Assembly: GCA_020692205.1 (NCBI GenBank)
Contig: JAIMKV010000010.1
Coordinates: 1-64,000, forward strand
Direction of reading: 5' to 3'
Source: Myxosarcina sp. GA_180221_E-2-1-MAG-40_15
Lineage (GTDB): Bacteria; Cyanobacteriota; Cyanobacteriia; Cyanobacteriales; Xenococcaceae
DNA length: 64,000 nucleotides
Shown piece after piece: positions 37,201 through 46,264 of this stretch. Each line of letters begins with the position of its first letter. Within the stretch, counting starts at the first letter, position 1. The translations under genes were made by a program, and so were the position numbers. The notes below the pieces were generated by a model. It was not told the origin of the DNA and did not search any database. It was given only the letters and a program-made list of their open reading frames with translations.

Positions 37201-38186
37201 ATATTATTGGCGACTTTAACGGACTCTGACCAAGTGGAAAAATTATTTTTAATCCAATCCATGCCTATTTCATTGTTAAGCTTGATTTTCTGCGGTGCGT
37301 CGCTGTAAATCTTATTAAGAATGTCAGCATCTTGTTCGACTACAGTCTTGCTTAATCCTAAAAATTTATTTTTTAACAGCTTGGCTAACGGATTACTAGC
37401 TTCTCCGAACAATAAAACGTAGGTGCGAGTTTTTGTTAGTGATTCGGGAACGAAAAGATGACATTGAGCTATCTTGCCAAATGGACTTTTGCCATGAAAA
37501 ATAACCAAAGAAGGAAAATAATTTTCTAAATGAGCTTGAATTACATTAGGAATTAAAAATTGGTTAGGTTGTTTGAGCTTTTGCCAAAAGGTTTTTGGTG
37601 CGGTTGGAGTATTAAAAAAAGCTTCGGAATGATAGCCATTGTCGATAAACTTTTCAAACCTAACTTCGGTAATTTCAAATAAGTCTCGATGCGTACCGTT
37701 TTGATGATTGTAATCGTGCATATTTAATAGCATCGAGCGCAAGTCTGTCTCGACACTCATATCAGCGGTTGAGCCAATAAATTCGTAGTCCTGAGCAATT
37801 TTTTCTAAGATATTAGAAATCGGAATTTTTGGTTCATAACCTCCGTAAGACCAAATAAAATTATCTTTAACAATCAATTCTAAAGGCTCTAATTGAGATA
37901 GCGTCTTGTTATTTGTTCCTGGTAAAATAGTGCAGCCATCCTGGTCAAATTCTAAAGCATGAAAAGGACAAACCACCGCACTTGAACCATCTGCTTTAAC
38001 ATTACACCATCCTTCCGATAGCATTGCCCCCATGTGAGGACATACGTTAGATAAACCATTAACCCGCCCTGTTCGATCTTTCCAGATGACATAATCTTTG
38101 CCATAGAGAGAGATCTTCATTGGCTGATTTGTTTGTAGCATCGATTTATGCGCCAATAGCCAAGGCGCACCTTCTAACATAGACAT
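37194..38186 (-). CDS. Rieske non-heme iron oxygenase
   Basis: 330 residues. The Rieske [2Fe-2S] site is C49-P-H51 and C73-P-F-H76. The catalytic mononuclear iron motif is complete, N155-x2-D158-x2-H161-x4-H166 in NMHDYNHQNGTH. The C-terminal domain is of the large ring-hydroxylating oxygenase alpha type, but shorter than classical dioxygenases (about 430-450). Family members hydroxylate or demethylate aromatic, steroid or pigment substrates using electrons from a ferredoxin. It is the gene after the P450 on the same strand (97-nt gap with its own upstream box), so the two oxygenases may act on one substrate. Confidence 0.88.
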   Translation of the reverse strand: MSMLEGAPWLLAHKSMLQTNQPMKISLYGKDYVIWKDRTGRVNGLSNVCPHMGAMLSEGWCNVKADGSSAVVCPFHALEFDQDGCTILPGTNNKTLSQLEPLELIVKDNFIWSYGGYEPKIPISNILEKIAQDYEFIGSTADMSVETDLRSMLLNMHDYNHQNGTHRDLFEITEVRFEKFIDNGYHSEAFFNTPTAPKTFWQKLKQPNQFLIPNVIQAHLENYFPSLVIFHGKSPFGKIAQCHLFVPESLTKTRTYVLLFGEASNPLAKLLKNKFLGLSKTVVEQDADILNKIYSDAPQKIKLNNEIGMDWIKNNFSTWSESVKVANNIH

Positions 38187-38229
38187 GATAAATTTCCTCT
38201 ATTGATGATTTAGGACAAACGATTCCACT

Positions 38230-38254
38230 GCGACAAGTAAAAATATAATGTCGC
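38230..38254. promoter_or_regulatory. Putative operator upstream of Rieske oxygenase
   Basis: Inverted half-sites GCGACA (38230-38235) and TGTCGC (38249-38254) with 13 nt between. Read in the gene direction, TTGGCGACATTATATTTTTA is followed by CTTGTCGC, closely matching the box upstream of the P450 gene. It ends 43 nt before the start codon. Confidence 0.6.
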
Positions 38255-38283
38255 CAATTAGCTAAATAAATTAAGTTGTAAAT

Positions 38284-39660
38284 CTAATTCTTAATGGCTT
38301 TGACTCTCATTTTTACGCCACCAGCAGGGGTAAAAGTGAAACCACGACGCGCTGATTGTAAAGGGCGATTGTCTAATAGTTCTAATTCTGCATGAGACAA
38401 AATAGTAGCTAAGACTAATTTCATTTCAAACAAAGCAAAAGCATAACCTAAACAGCGACGATTTCCTCCACCAAAGGGTAAAAATTCATAGGGTGAAAAT
38501 TGTCTGGCTAAAAATCTTTCTGGCTTGAATTTTTGAGGTTCGGGATAAATGTCTGACCGTTGATGAGTTAAATATATAGAAGGAAGGAGTAATGTTCCAG
38601 GTTCAAACTGGTATCCCATCAGTTCAAAAGGTGCTTTGAGTTGACGACCGACAAAAACCACCACGGGATTCAATCTTAGGGTTTCCGATACTACTGCATC
38701 GAGATAGGGAAGCTTAATAATATCGGTAAACTGGGCATTTTCCGCAAGAGAGCTTAATTCTGTTTGGCATTTCTGACCGACTTCGGGAAGTCGATGCAGC
38801 CAATAAAAAGACCAAGCTAAAGAACTGGCTGTGGTTTCGTGTCCTGCAAACAACATAGTCATCAATTCATCTTGTATTTCCCCATCATTCATTGCTTGAT
38901 CATCTTCGTATCGTGCTTCTAAGAGTAAACTCAGAATATCTTCCCCCAAAGTATCAGGATTATTTCTACGACGACCGCATTCTGCTTGTAAAATATCTCG
39001 AATCTGGCGTTGTTGGCGCAAAAATTTACTCCAAGGGGTCAAAGCACCTAAGTCTTTTTGTAACGCAGGGAAAAAGAGAAAAAAGGAATTTAACGGCGAG
39101 TTAAATATTGCCAACCAATCAACTAAAATTTCTTTGAGAAGATCGTATCTTTTTCCTTCATTTAAACCAAATATTGTCCTAAGAATAATTTGTAAGGAGA
39201 TTTCTTGAGTGTAATCGCGGATACAGATAGTCTGACCGACGTGCCATCGATCAATAACCTCTTTAGTTACCTCGACCATAGTTCGACCATAGCTTTTCAT
39301 TCTTTCTCCATGAAAAGGAGGCATGAGTAACTTACGATGTCTTTTGTGTTCGACTCCATCGAGTAATACCAAAGAGCGATCGCCTAATAAAACTCTAATA
39401 GGTGCATTAGATTGCTGACTTACTTCAAACAAACTCGGATCGGCAGTAAAAACTTGTTCGATTGCTTTGGGGTTGCTAAAAATTACATTAGGAGGGAATA
39501 GGGAAGATTCAGGTGCGTAAAAAATCTCGCCATACTTTTGCTGGTATCTTTCTAACGTACCAAACTGATCTAATAAGGCGCGAATCATTATTGCGCTCGC
39601 GGGATCTTTTACCGTTGGGGGTAGTTGGGTTTTTTTGTCGGGTGAAGTTACGGTAGTCAT
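38284..39660 (-). CDS. Cytochrome P450, CYP110-like
   Basis: 458 residues from the ATG at 39660 (the frame extends to a TTG at 39687, less likely). Oxygen-binding I-helix AGHETTAS at 272-279, K-helix ETLR at 326-329, and heme loop FGGGNRRCLG at 396-405 with the axial Cys at 403. LLMPPFHGERMKSYGRTM is typical of the cyanobacterial CYP110 group, whose studied members hydroxylate fatty acids, alkanes or terpenes. It has no signal peptide and no fused reductase, so it needs a separate ferredoxin. It is divergent from the TetR gene, sharing a 204-nt control region. Confidence 0.93.
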   Translation of the reverse strand: MTTVTSPDKKTQLPPTVKDPASAIMIRALLDQFGTLERYQQKYGEIFYAPESSLFPPNVIFSNPKAIEQVFTADPSLFEVSQQSNAPIRVLLGDRSLVLLDGVEHKRHRKLLMPPFHGERMKSYGRTMVEVTKEVIDRWHVGQTICIRDYTQEISLQIILRTIFGLNEGKRYDLLKEILVDWLAIFNSPLNSFFLFFPALQKDLGALTPWSKFLRQQRQIRDILQAECGRRRNNPDTLGEDILSLLLEARYEDDQAMNDGEIQDELMTMLFAGHETTASSLAWSFYWLHRLPEVGQKCQTELSSLAENAQFTDIIKLPYLDAVVSETLRLNPVVVFVGRQLKAPFELMGYQFEPGTLLLPSIYLTHQRSDIYPEPQKFKPERFLARQFSPYEFLPFGGGNRRCLGYAFALFEMKLVLATILSHAELELLDNRPLQSARRGFTFTPAGGVKMRVKAIKN

Positions 39661-39700
39661 GGGTAATAATATTTGTTCCGTAAACAATATAGTTAAAACA

Positions 39701-39757
39701 CGACAAGTAAAATATCGTTATGTCGCAAGTTAGAGATAGCGATGTATCATAACGATA
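39701..39757. promoter_or_regulatory. Putative operator region between P450 and tetR
   Basis: CGACA (39701-39705) and TGTCG (39721-39725) form the same kind of inverted half-sites as before the Rieske gene, 15 nt apart. A second inverted pair, TATCGTTATG (39713-39722) and CATAACGATA (39748-39757), overlaps it. Such nested palindromes are usual for TetR-family operators. It lies 41 nt before the P450 ATG and over 100 nt before tetR. Confidence 0.6.
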
Positions 39758-39864
39758 GAGACAGATCTTAAGGCAATAGTTTATAGCTCTCCCTCTTTAA
39801 TTCTACTGCTATAAAAAACTTTTATTGAATTTTAATATATGACATATTATTCGCTTTTGTCAAG

Positions 39865-40746
39865 ATGAAATCTGAAAAAACTTCCCTGCGTCGTCAACCC
39901 CAACAAAAACGTAGTCAAGAGCGTGTCGAAAGAATTTTAGATGCAGCAGCCATAGTCTTTGATGAGGTGGGATATGACGCTGCTACGACTCATGCGATCG
40001 CATCTCGTGCCAATACAGCAGTAGGTTCACTCTATCAGTTTTTTCCAGATAAGCTGGCAATTTTTAACGCTCTAGAATTACGTCACGTTGAGCGCGTTTA
40101 TCTAATGTGGGAGAAGTTAACGCGTCCAGAAGTTATCCAGTTACCGTTTGCCGATTTTATTCATACGCTTGTTAACCAAGTTGAGCAATTGTTTGCCAAC
40201 CCAACTTCGAGAATTGTTTTTTCTACATTTTTCACCTCCCCGACTATTTTTAACAATATTGACCCTAGCTTTACCCAAGAAGTCATTCAATTTGCCGCAA
40301 AATTATTTAAAATGCGTAATTTTACTTTGACAGAGCAAAGAAGCCAACTGTTAGCCGAAATTGCTGTTAATGCTTCTAATACCTTGATTTTGCTATCTTT
40401 AAGAACCAATAAAACTCACAGTCAAGAGATTATAATCGAGATTGAAAACTTGTTAAAAGCCTATTTACAAGCAGATATTGGCGATGAAACGATTAAACGT
40501 AATCCTGTTAATTCCTTAGACAAAACAGCAAAGCAATACCAACTTAACTCGCGTCAAAGCTTAATCTTACGCTATGCTAGTCAAAACCCAGAAATCACCA
40601 TCAAAAACTGCGAGGCAATGTTTCCTGATGTTTCTCGGCGCACTCTACAAAGAGATCTTAAACTCTTAAGCGATCGCCAATTACTACTCTTTAGAGGCAA
40701 CACCGATCAACGCTGTTATGGTTTTAATTTTGATTTGTTAAACTAA
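39865..40746 (+). CDS. TetR/AcrR regulator with added C-terminal winged helix
   Basis: 293 residues, well above the usual 190-220. Residues 15-75 are a TetR DNA-binding domain: SQERVERILDAAAIVFDEVG and TTHAIASRANTAVGSLYQFF. Residues 80-200 form the helical ligand domain. Residues 225-293 look like a second winged-helix domain: LNSRQSLILRYASQNPEITI, then VSRRTLQRDLKLLSDRQLLL and a wing RGNTDQRCYGF, as in DeoR-type or Fic-associated domains. A TetR protein with two DNA-binding domains is unusual. It likely represses the divergent P450 and the Rieske gene through the shared boxes, with a substrate of the oxygenases as inducer (inference). Confidence 0.85.
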   Translation: MKSEKTSLRRQPQQKRSQERVERILDAAAIVFDEVGYDAATTHAIASRANTAVGSLYQFFPDKLAIFNALELRHVERVYLMWEKLTRPEVIQLPFADFIHTLVNQVEQLFANPTSRIVFSTFFTSPTIFNNIDPSFTQEVIQFAAKLFKMRNFTLTEQRSQLLAEIAVNASNTLILLSLRTNKTHSQEIIIEIENLLKAYLQADIGDETIKRNPVNSLDKTAKQYQLNSRQSLILRYASQNPEITIKNCEAMFPDVSRRTLQRDLKLLSDRQLLLFRGNTDQRCYGFNFDLLN

Positions 40747-40751
40747 CGACA

Positions 40752-40764
40752 ACTTGCGACATAA
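40752..40764 (+). promoter_or_regulatory. Third copy of the box, upstream of GNAT gene
   Basis: ACTTGCGACATAA is an exact 13-nt match to the reverse complement of 39718-39730 in the P450 control region, and has the same orientation relative to its gene. It lies between the tetR stop and the GNAT start codon. Confidence 0.55.
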
Positions 40765-40806
40765 GTTCAAAAATGCTCGTGATCTGACTAACGTTCAAAA
40801 AACATT

Positions 40807-41346
40807 ATGATTAAAATTATGAGCTTAATTTTAGAAACGCCTAGATTAAAATTAAACCCAATTTTAGACAGTGAGCTTGACACACTTCATCGGATCCTTG
40901 TCAATCCCTATGTCAGAAAATATCTCTGCGACAACCAAATTTTTTCTCTAGAACAAACCTCAACAATGTTGCAGGAGAGTCAAAAACTTTTTCAGGAATC
41001 AAAATTCGGTCTTTGGTTTATCGAAACAAAACATGAACCAGAGATTATCGGTTTTGTCGGTTTATGGTATTTTTTTGCCGAAAATCAACCTCAACTAGCT
41101 TATGCTTTATTACCACACGCTACAAAACAAGGTTATGCGACTGAGGCAGCAACCAGAATATTGGCGTATTCTTTTCAAGAACTGGATTATAATTATATGC
41201 TGGCAAGCTGCGATCGCCCTAATGTTGAATCTCAGCGAGTAGCCAGAAGATTAGGGATGAAACAAATAGAAGAAAGAATAATTAAGGGCAACCCGACGCT
41301 ATTTTTTAGAATTGATTATCAGATTAATCGCTTGAAGAAAGTATAG
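40807..41346 (+). CDS. GNAT acetyltransferase, RimJ/RimL type
   Basis: 179 residues. LETPRLKLNPILDSELDTLH opens the fold, QLAYALLPHATKQGYATEAA holds the acetyl-CoA loop region, and RVARRLGMKQIEER is the typical end of the RimJ/RimL subgroup. These enzymes acetylate N-termini, amines or antibiotics; the target is unknown. The ATG at 40807 is used, with an alternative at 40819 (MSLILETP). It is 60 nt downstream of tetR on the same strand and has a copy of the oxygenase-locus box, so it may belong to that regulon. Confidence 0.85.
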   Translation: MIKIMSLILETPRLKLNPILDSELDTLHRILVNPYVRKYLCDNQIFSLEQTSTMLQESQKLFQESKFGLWFIETKHEPEIIGFVGLWYFFAENQPQLAYALLPHATKQGYATEAATRILAYSFQELDYNYMLASCDRPNVESQRVARRLGMKQIEERIIKGNPTLFFRIDYQINRLKKV

Positions 41347-41540
41347 CTACATTGCTTTGTAGCGATTTTTATTCGACTTTGTGTAATTAAATCCCAATAT
41401 TATTACTAGTGAAATACTAGTGTTTATTTTAGGGTGGATTTGGTATATTATTATGAGCTGTGTGCTGTGGAAATCATTACCGTTAGTAGAGTATTCTCTG
41501 AGCGATCGCACCTTAACTTTAAAACTGCCAATTATCCTCA

Positions 41541-42533
41541 ATGACTTCTATCCAAGAACAACTAAAAGAATTAAATACGCTTGCCGTAAATGCGATCGCC
41601 TCAACTGAAAGCCTAGACGAGCTAGAACAGCTAAGAGTTAAATATCTAGGCAAAAAGGGTCAAGTATCGCAAATATTGCGGGGTATGGGCAAATTATCCC
41701 CAGAAGAGCGTCCCTTGGTTGGTTCTTTAGCCAATGTGGTCAAAGAAGAAGTTCAGTCTAGCATTGAACAGCGCAAACAAAGTTTACAACAGGCGAAGAT
41801 CGAGGCACAAATTAAAGCTGAAGCGATCGATGTAACTATGCCAGGGGTTAACCGTCCCTTAGGTCGAGTACATCCTCTTAATGGTGTGGTAGATCGCATA
41901 TTGGATATTTTTGTTGGCTTGGGCTATACCGTAGCAACTGGGCCACAGATAGAGACAGATTACTATAATTTTGAAGCTCTCAATACTCCTCGGGATCATC
42001 CCGCTAGAGATATGCAGGATACATTTTATTTGCCTGGAGGGAATTTATTACGGACGCAGACTTCTTCGGTACAGATTCGCTACATGGAAAACCATGAACC
42101 ACCAATCAGAATTATTGCTCCTGGTCGAGTTTATCGTCGGGATACGGTGGATGCTACCCATTCAGCAGTATTCCATCAGGTAGAAATATTAGCGATCGAC
42201 AAAGGATTAAAATTTACCGATCTCAAAGGCACAATCAAAGAATTTGTCCAGCGGATGTTTGGTTCGGAACTTCCTGTACAGTTTCGGACTAGTTATTTTC
42301 CTTTTACTGAACCTTCAGCTGAGGTAGACGTGCAGTGGCAAGGCAAATGGTTAGAAGTGATGGGTTGCGGGATGGTTGACCCTAATGTACTTGAAGCTGT
42401 CGGTTACGATCCAGAAGTGTATACAGGCTTTGCCGCAGGCTTTGGAGTAGAAAGATTTGCGATGGTGTTACATCAGATTGATGATATTCGCCGTTTGTAT
42501 AATAGTGACCTGCGGTTTTTGAATCAATTTTAG
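41541..42533 (+). CDS. pheS: Phenylalanyl-tRNA synthetase alpha subunit
   Basis: 330 residues, the usual PheS length. The N-terminal coiled coil ([20 protein letters not shown]) binds tRNA; the class II catalytic core has [61 protein letters not shown] and [18 protein letters not shown]. With PheT it charges tRNA(Phe). ATG start at 41541. No pheT in the window, so the subunit genes are split, as is common in cyanobacteria. Confidence 0.97.
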   Translation: MTSIQEQLKELNTLAVNAIASTESLDELEQLRVKYLGKKGQVSQILRGMGKLSPEERPLVGSLANVVKEEVQSSIEQRKQSLQQAKIEAQIKAEAIDVTMPGVNRPLGRVHPLNGVVDRILDIFVGLGYTVATGPQIETDYYNFEALNTPRDHPARDMQDTFYLPGGNLLRTQTSSVQIRYMENHEPPIRIIAPGRVYRRDTVDATHSAVFHQVEILAIDKGLKFTDLKGTIKEFVQRMFGSELPVQFRTSYFPFTEPSAEVDVQWQGKWLEVMGCGMVDPNVLEAVGYDPEVYTGFAAGFGVERFAMVLHQIDDIRRLYNSDLRFLNQF

Positions 42534-42566
42534 TTAGCCTGGAAGCTTTTTCAATTCCGACTGCGA

Positions 42567-43052
42567 TTAATTAGTTTCCTTGGCTTTGTCGGGCTGCGTT
42601 GGTGGTTCTGGTGCTGATTGGTTAGCTTCCTGCTGTTTAATTATTTCTAAGATGCCACTATATTGTTCTTGCTCTGGATAATATTCAACCAGTTTTTCTA
42701 GGGTAGGAATTGCTTGGCGCGGATCGCCCGTTTGCAGATAAAGCTGAGCTAATCCTTCGAGAGCCGTAACGTTTTTAGGTTCTCGTTCTAATACTTTTTC
42801 GTAGCCACTAACCTGTAGCTGGATTTGTTCTTCTACAGAGGGAGCATTGTCTGTATTGCCAGAATTTGAGGCACGAGAATTATTTGGGCTAAAAACGCTG
42901 CTGAATGCGATCGCCAGTGTTGAACCAGCAAACCCTAAGCCTAGGACTAACGTGACAATACGGGACAGTGTTTTGCTTGTTTGGGGTTTTTTACTCGTTT
43001 TGCGCATAAAATTTGATTTTTTACCTTTAGATCCTTTAAAAGTTCCACTCAT
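42567..43052 (-). CDS. Membrane-anchored TPR protein
   Basis: 161 residues. A basic N-terminus (about 1-30, KGKKSNFMRKTSKKP) is followed by one membrane helix (VTLVLGLGFAGSTLAIAFS), a low-complexity linker, and one to two tetratricopeptide repeats: VSGYEKVLEREPKNVTALEG, LAQLYLQTGDPRQAIPTLEK. The tail is rich in Pro/Gln/Glu. TPRs bind other proteins; it may act in assembly at the thylakoid or plasma membrane. Its start overlaps the end of the upstream membrane-protein gene by 17 nt, so they are likely translated together. Confidence 0.8.
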   Translation of the reverse strand: MSGTFKGSKGKKSNFMRKTSKKPQTSKTLSRIVTLVLGLGFAGSTLAIAFSSVFSPNNSRASNSGNTDNAPSVEEQIQLQVSGYEKVLEREPKNVTALEGLAQLYLQTGDPRQAIPTLEKLVEYYPEQEQYSGILEIIKQQEANQSAPEPPTQPDKAKETN

Positions 43053-43530
43053 AAAAAGCCAGTATACCTCCAGTAAATCCTAACCAACAGAAGAACGCTA
43101 AAATAAGGGAACTAAGCCAACGGCTACAGCCAACTAACTGTAGGTCTAACTTTAGCAGAAAAACCGCCGAAATTAAGACCAGAAGTCGTGCAAAATAATC
43201 TACTCGCTGGACAAAAATGGCAAAGGCAAAAGCGCCGATAAAAATAGATAAAAAAGCTCTGGTGTCAGATTTGAGCCAGTTGTCTAAACCGATAGTCATT
43301 AGGGATATAGGAGAAGTGAAAATAATCACTAAAAATAAAATACCGATGACTGCGCCAGCATAAAGCACTCCAAAGCGTACTGGTTCGGCAAACTGAGTCA
43401 GTACGCTTGGTCGCTCTAAAAATCTATTCATCCAAGAGCCATAGATCCAACCTTCTGCTCCATAGGTCAAAAGTAACAACACCAGGGAAAGGATTAAAAA
43501 AAACCGAGGATTTTTGGAGAGCCGAACCAT
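43036..43530 (-). CDS. Unknown integral membrane protein
   Basis: 164 residues from the ATG at 43530 (MVRLSKNPRFFLILSLVLLL); the frame runs to 43662 but the extra residues look non-coding. Five hydrophobic helices are visible: LILSLVLLLLTYGA, VLYAGAVIGILFLVIIF, FLSIFIGAFAFAIFV, LLVLISAVFLLKLD and LILAFFCWLGFTGGILAF. GSWMNRFLERPS lies in a loop. The family is not recognised; similar short proteins occur next to TPR genes in cyanobacteria. It overlaps the TPR gene. Confidence 0.65.
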   Translation of the reverse strand: MVRLSKNPRFFLILSLVLLLLTYGAEGWIYGSWMNRFLERPSVLTQFAEPVRFGVLYAGAVIGILFLVIIFTSPISLMTIGLDNWLKSDTRAFLSIFIGAFAFAIFVQRVDYFARLLVLISAVFLLKLDLQLVGCSRWLSSLILAFFCWLGFTGGILAFYEWNF

Positions 43531-43751
43531 TAAAATAATTATAGGTAACTGACAATTGATCGCCAGCGGATAACATATTGTACTGCGATCGCCTATTAAT
43601 GCAGTTACTCTCATAAGTAAAACAGCAAAAAAGCTTGAGTCCGCCTTTACCTGACTTGGCACTTAGAACCGCCTTACATCTACGCCGCTTGAAACCAATA
43701 ATCAATTACCTATTTAATTCTGATTAGCATCAGATACGAGATAATCTTTGG

Positions 43752-44237
43752 CTAGGACATACTTTGAATGATGTAGTCGAAATAAGGTGCTGCTTCTTGA
43801 GCATCTTCTTTGCTGAGAAGATCTACAGCTGCATTTTTCAAACAGCGAATCGCATCAACCATTCCAGGTACAGGAACTTCCAGGGAATTATACATTTCTC
43901 TGACCCCGATCAAGCCCGATTTTTCGATGGGGCCTTTATCGCCTGCCATCACACCATAGGTAACCAGGCGCAGATACCAGCCAAAATCTCTGAGACATTG
44001 ATTGTACTGTTTTTGATTGGAAGCATTGCCACCAGCAGCACGATACTCAGGATGCATTTTAAACAGAGCTTTCCCTGCTTGGTCAACAATTTTTTTCTCG
44101 CTACTAGCTAGAGTTTCGGCGATCCGCATCCGCTTTTCGCCAGTGGTTAAAAAGTTTTTAATGCCTTCTAGTTCACCGCTACTGGGGTAGCGCAGTTCGT
44201 CATCTGCTTTAAGAATGACTTGACTAACTATGCTCAT
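43752..44237 (-). CDS. apcD: Allophycocyanin alpha-B subunit
   Basis: 161 residues. [20 protein letters not shown] and the ending [10 protein letters not shown] are diagnostic of ApcD rather than ApcA. The chromophore Cys81 lies in [17 protein letters not shown]. ApcD is a minor core subunit of the phycobilisome, with red-shifted emission near 680 nm, that passes energy mainly to photosystem I and in state transitions. It stands alone, away from apcABC, as usual. ATG start. Confidence 0.96.
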   Translation of the reverse strand: MSIVSQVILKADDELRYPSSGELEGIKNFLTTGEKRMRIAETLASSEKKIVDQAGKALFKMHPEYRAAGGNASNQKQYNQCLRDFGWYLRLVTYGVMAGDKGPIEKSGLIGVREMYNSLEVPVPGMVDAIRCLKNAAVDLLSKEDAQEAAPYFDYIIQSMS

Positions 44238-44271
44238 AATATCTGAATCGGTTTAATTAACTTTAATAATC

Positions 44272-45078
44272 TTAGTATCTCAATAAAGAGAAATCATTGG
44301 CAATATCTTGCCATTCTTGGGTAGACAAAGGTTGTTCTACTAAATCAATCTTAAAAATTGCGATCGCCGCTTGGGTTAAGCTATTAATTATTTTACTATT
44401 AGAAAAGCGATCGCTGTCTTTAGTTGAGCAATCTTGTTGAGATGCCAGAACTTCTAATAAGTTTTGGTTTAAATTAGTGCCAAACACTTGCTGATATAAA
44501 TCTTGGTCTGAATTTAGCATCATCGAGCCATGCTGTAAAACTGTCTTACCTCGGCGTAGCTGCGCGCTACCAATAACTTTGTTCCCTGTTGCTGTAATTA
44601 AATCTGAACCCGTAGCAGTAGCAAAACAATTTTGCTGCTGAATATATTCTTTGGTAGCCTTACCGTAGTCTAAGTTGACACCAAGCGATCGCCAACCCGT
44701 AATCAAAAACTGACATATTTGTTTATATACGTATAAGCGTTTTCCCGCAGGAATAGAAGTTACCACCATATAAGTTAAATCTCCCTGATGTAGAACTGCT
44801 CTACCTCCTGTAGGACGGCGGACAATATCCAAAGGTTGTCCTTGCCAACTTAAATTGTTCCATAACTGAGGATATTCCTTCTGGTGATAGCCTAGAGAAA
44901 TTGCCGCAGGTTGCCAAGTATAAAAGCGCAACACGCCGCTGTAGGTTCTTAATCCACTGTAGGCATTGTTGTCTGAGGTAATACCTTGGCGGTGTTGCTC
45001 TAATAGATAGCGATCAATCGCCATCTGCATCTCTCCTGATGCTTTAATAGGCGGGAGATAACGCCAGGTAAAATTCAT
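44272..45078 (-). CDS. Lipoate-protein ligase/octanoyltransferase family protein
   Basis: 268 residues from the ATG at 45078; the frame begins two codons earlier at a TTG (45084). The BPL/LplA fold shows FYTWQPAAISLGYHQKEYPQ, then the hallmark VRRPTGGRAVLHQGDLTYMV, GSDLITATGNKVIGSAQLRR and LQHGSMMLNSD. The RRPTGGRA loop and the Lys in NKVIGSAQ bind the acyl-adenylate. NCFATATGSDL carries a Cys that could be a LipM-like acyl acceptor. It lipoylates pyruvate dehydrogenase and the glycine cleavage H protein. Ligase or transferase cannot be told apart by sequence alone. Confidence 0.85.
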   Translation of the reverse strand: MNFTWRYLPPIKASGEMQMAIDRYLLEQHRQGITSDNNAYSGLRTYSGVLRFYTWQPAAISLGYHQKEYPQLWNNLSWQGQPLDIVRRPTGGRAVLHQGDLTYMVVTSIPAGKRLYVYKQICQFLITGWRSLGVNLDYGKATKEYIQQQNCFATATGSDLITATGNKVIGSAQLRRGKTVLQHGSMMLNSDQDLYQQVFGTNLNQNLLEVLASQQDCSTKDSDRFSNSKIINSLTQAAIAIFKIDLVEQPLSTQEWQDIANDFSLLRY

Positions 45079-45198
45079 GGGCAAACGAATGAGTAGGTTG
45101 GGTTAGCGTTTGGAGTCGGTGCTGAAAAAAGCAGATTGACCAAAACCAAAGTCTAACCCAATAATATTTTGTAGTTACTTACCGCAAAAAACAAAAAA

Positions 45199-45675
45199 CT
45201 ACGAGCTGCCAAACTCTTCTTTTAAAGCCTCATCATTATCGTCGGCAATATTAGCCACCAAAGTAACTAAGCGAGAAATTTCACCTGGATACATATCGGC
45301 AACAGTGCGTTGCGCCGATACCATAACTTGATCATCATGAATACTGAAGCAAGTTTCAAAAGTGCCAGTCCAGTTCATCTCTAGCAGACGACGCATCAAC
45401 CCAGGCTCATCATTAGCAGGTAACTTTAAGACACTTGACCATACGGTTAAAAGATCGTCATCGCTTTCTCCCGTAAGCTGAACAAAAACCTCTACGCTGC
45501 CATATTTGAACTTCCATAAGCTGCCTTCATCGGTGTGGCTTACCATTGCCGTGTTGTCTTGATCGAGACTGGAAATTACCGTTTCAATAACTTCTTGGTG
45601 ACTGGCATTATCATCGATTAACTTTTCAATAGCCTGTGCAGTATCTACTTCTGAATTGGAAATTGGGTTAACCAT
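45199..45675 (-). CDS. YbjN-domain protein
   Basis: 158 residues. The core LWKFKYGSVEVFVQLTGESD, DLLTVWSSVLKLPA and LMRRLLEMNWTGTFETCFSI match the YbjN/CesT-like alpha-beta fold. These small acidic proteins resemble type III secretion chaperones and bind partner proteins; the cyanobacterial members have no defined role. No signal peptide. It is divergent from ycf54 with a 186-nt gap. Confidence 0.82.
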   Translation of the reverse strand: MVNPISNSEVDTAQAIEKLIDDNASHQEVIETVISSLDQDNTAMVSHTDEGSLWKFKYGSVEVFVQLTGESDDDLLTVWSSVLKLPANDEPGLMRRLLEMNWTGTFETCFSIHDDQVMVSAQRTVADMYPGEISRLVTLVANIADDNDEALKEEFGSS

Positions 45676-45861
45676 AATTATTCCTATAGTTAAATTAATG
45701 CCGACATCGTGAATTTAGCATCAAGTGTCGCTGATTGCTAATTTTATACCTATTAATCTTAACGTTGTCTAAAGTTTGGTTATTGGTAAGCGATCGCTAC
45801 TGCCAATAGTATAGTTAAATTAATCAAGATCTTTTAAAACTCACAGCCTGAAAAATTGCCC

Positions 45862-46200
45862 ATGACTACTTACTATTACGTTGCTGCTAGCCAAAAGTTT
45901 TTACTGGAAGAAGAACCTTTTGAAGAGGTAATAGAAGAACGAATTCGTAACTACCAAGAACGAAATAAAGAAATTGACTTCTGGTTGATTAAACAACCTG
46001 CGTTTTTAGCAGCGCCTGAAATGGCAGAGGTCAAATCGAAAATACCTCAACCCGCAGTAGCTGTCATTACGACTAATCAGCAGCTAGCTACCTGGCTTAA
46101 ATTAAGGTTAGAGTATGTGGTTACAGGAGAGTTTGAAGCACCTTCTGACACTATACCTGAGCCTTTGGCTTCATTGGAGATTGCTCAGGCTAACGAATAG
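45862..46200 (+). CDS. ycf54: Ycf54, Mg-protoporphyrin monomethylester cyclase factor
   Basis: 112 residues from the ATG at 45862 (TTG CCC precede it in frame). MTTYYYVAASQKFLLEEEPF, then RNYQERNKEIDFWLIKQPAF and TTNQQLATWLKLRLEYVVTG are the conserved Ycf54 core. It is needed for assembly or stability of the AcsF/ChlE oxidative cyclase that forms ring E of chlorophyll. It is found only in oxygenic phototrophs, so it supports the cyanobacterial assignment. Confidence 0.95.
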   Translation: MTTYYYVAASQKFLLEEEPFEEVIEERIRNYQERNKEIDFWLIKQPAFLAAPEMAEVKSKIPQPAVAVITTNQQLATWLKLRLEYVVTGEFEAPSDTIPEPLASLEIAQANE

Positions 46201-46221
46201 AGATTAGCGTTTAACCCAATC

Positions 46222-46243
46222 AGGGCGTTTGAGCCAACGCCCT
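46222..46243. terminator. Bidirectional terminator between ycf54 and miaB
   Basis: AGGGCGTT (46222-46229) pairs with AACGCCCT (46236-46243) around a 6-nt loop. The plus-side flank soon becomes T-rich (TGGTTTTACTTTTAC). The two genes converge here. Confidence 0.65.
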
Positions 46244-46264
46244 TGACTTATACTGGTTTTACTT

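Noticed and set aside
41420-41608. 62-residue ORF before pheS
   Set aside because: It has one hydrophobic helix but runs into pheS in another frame and has no ribosome site; more likely leader DNA.
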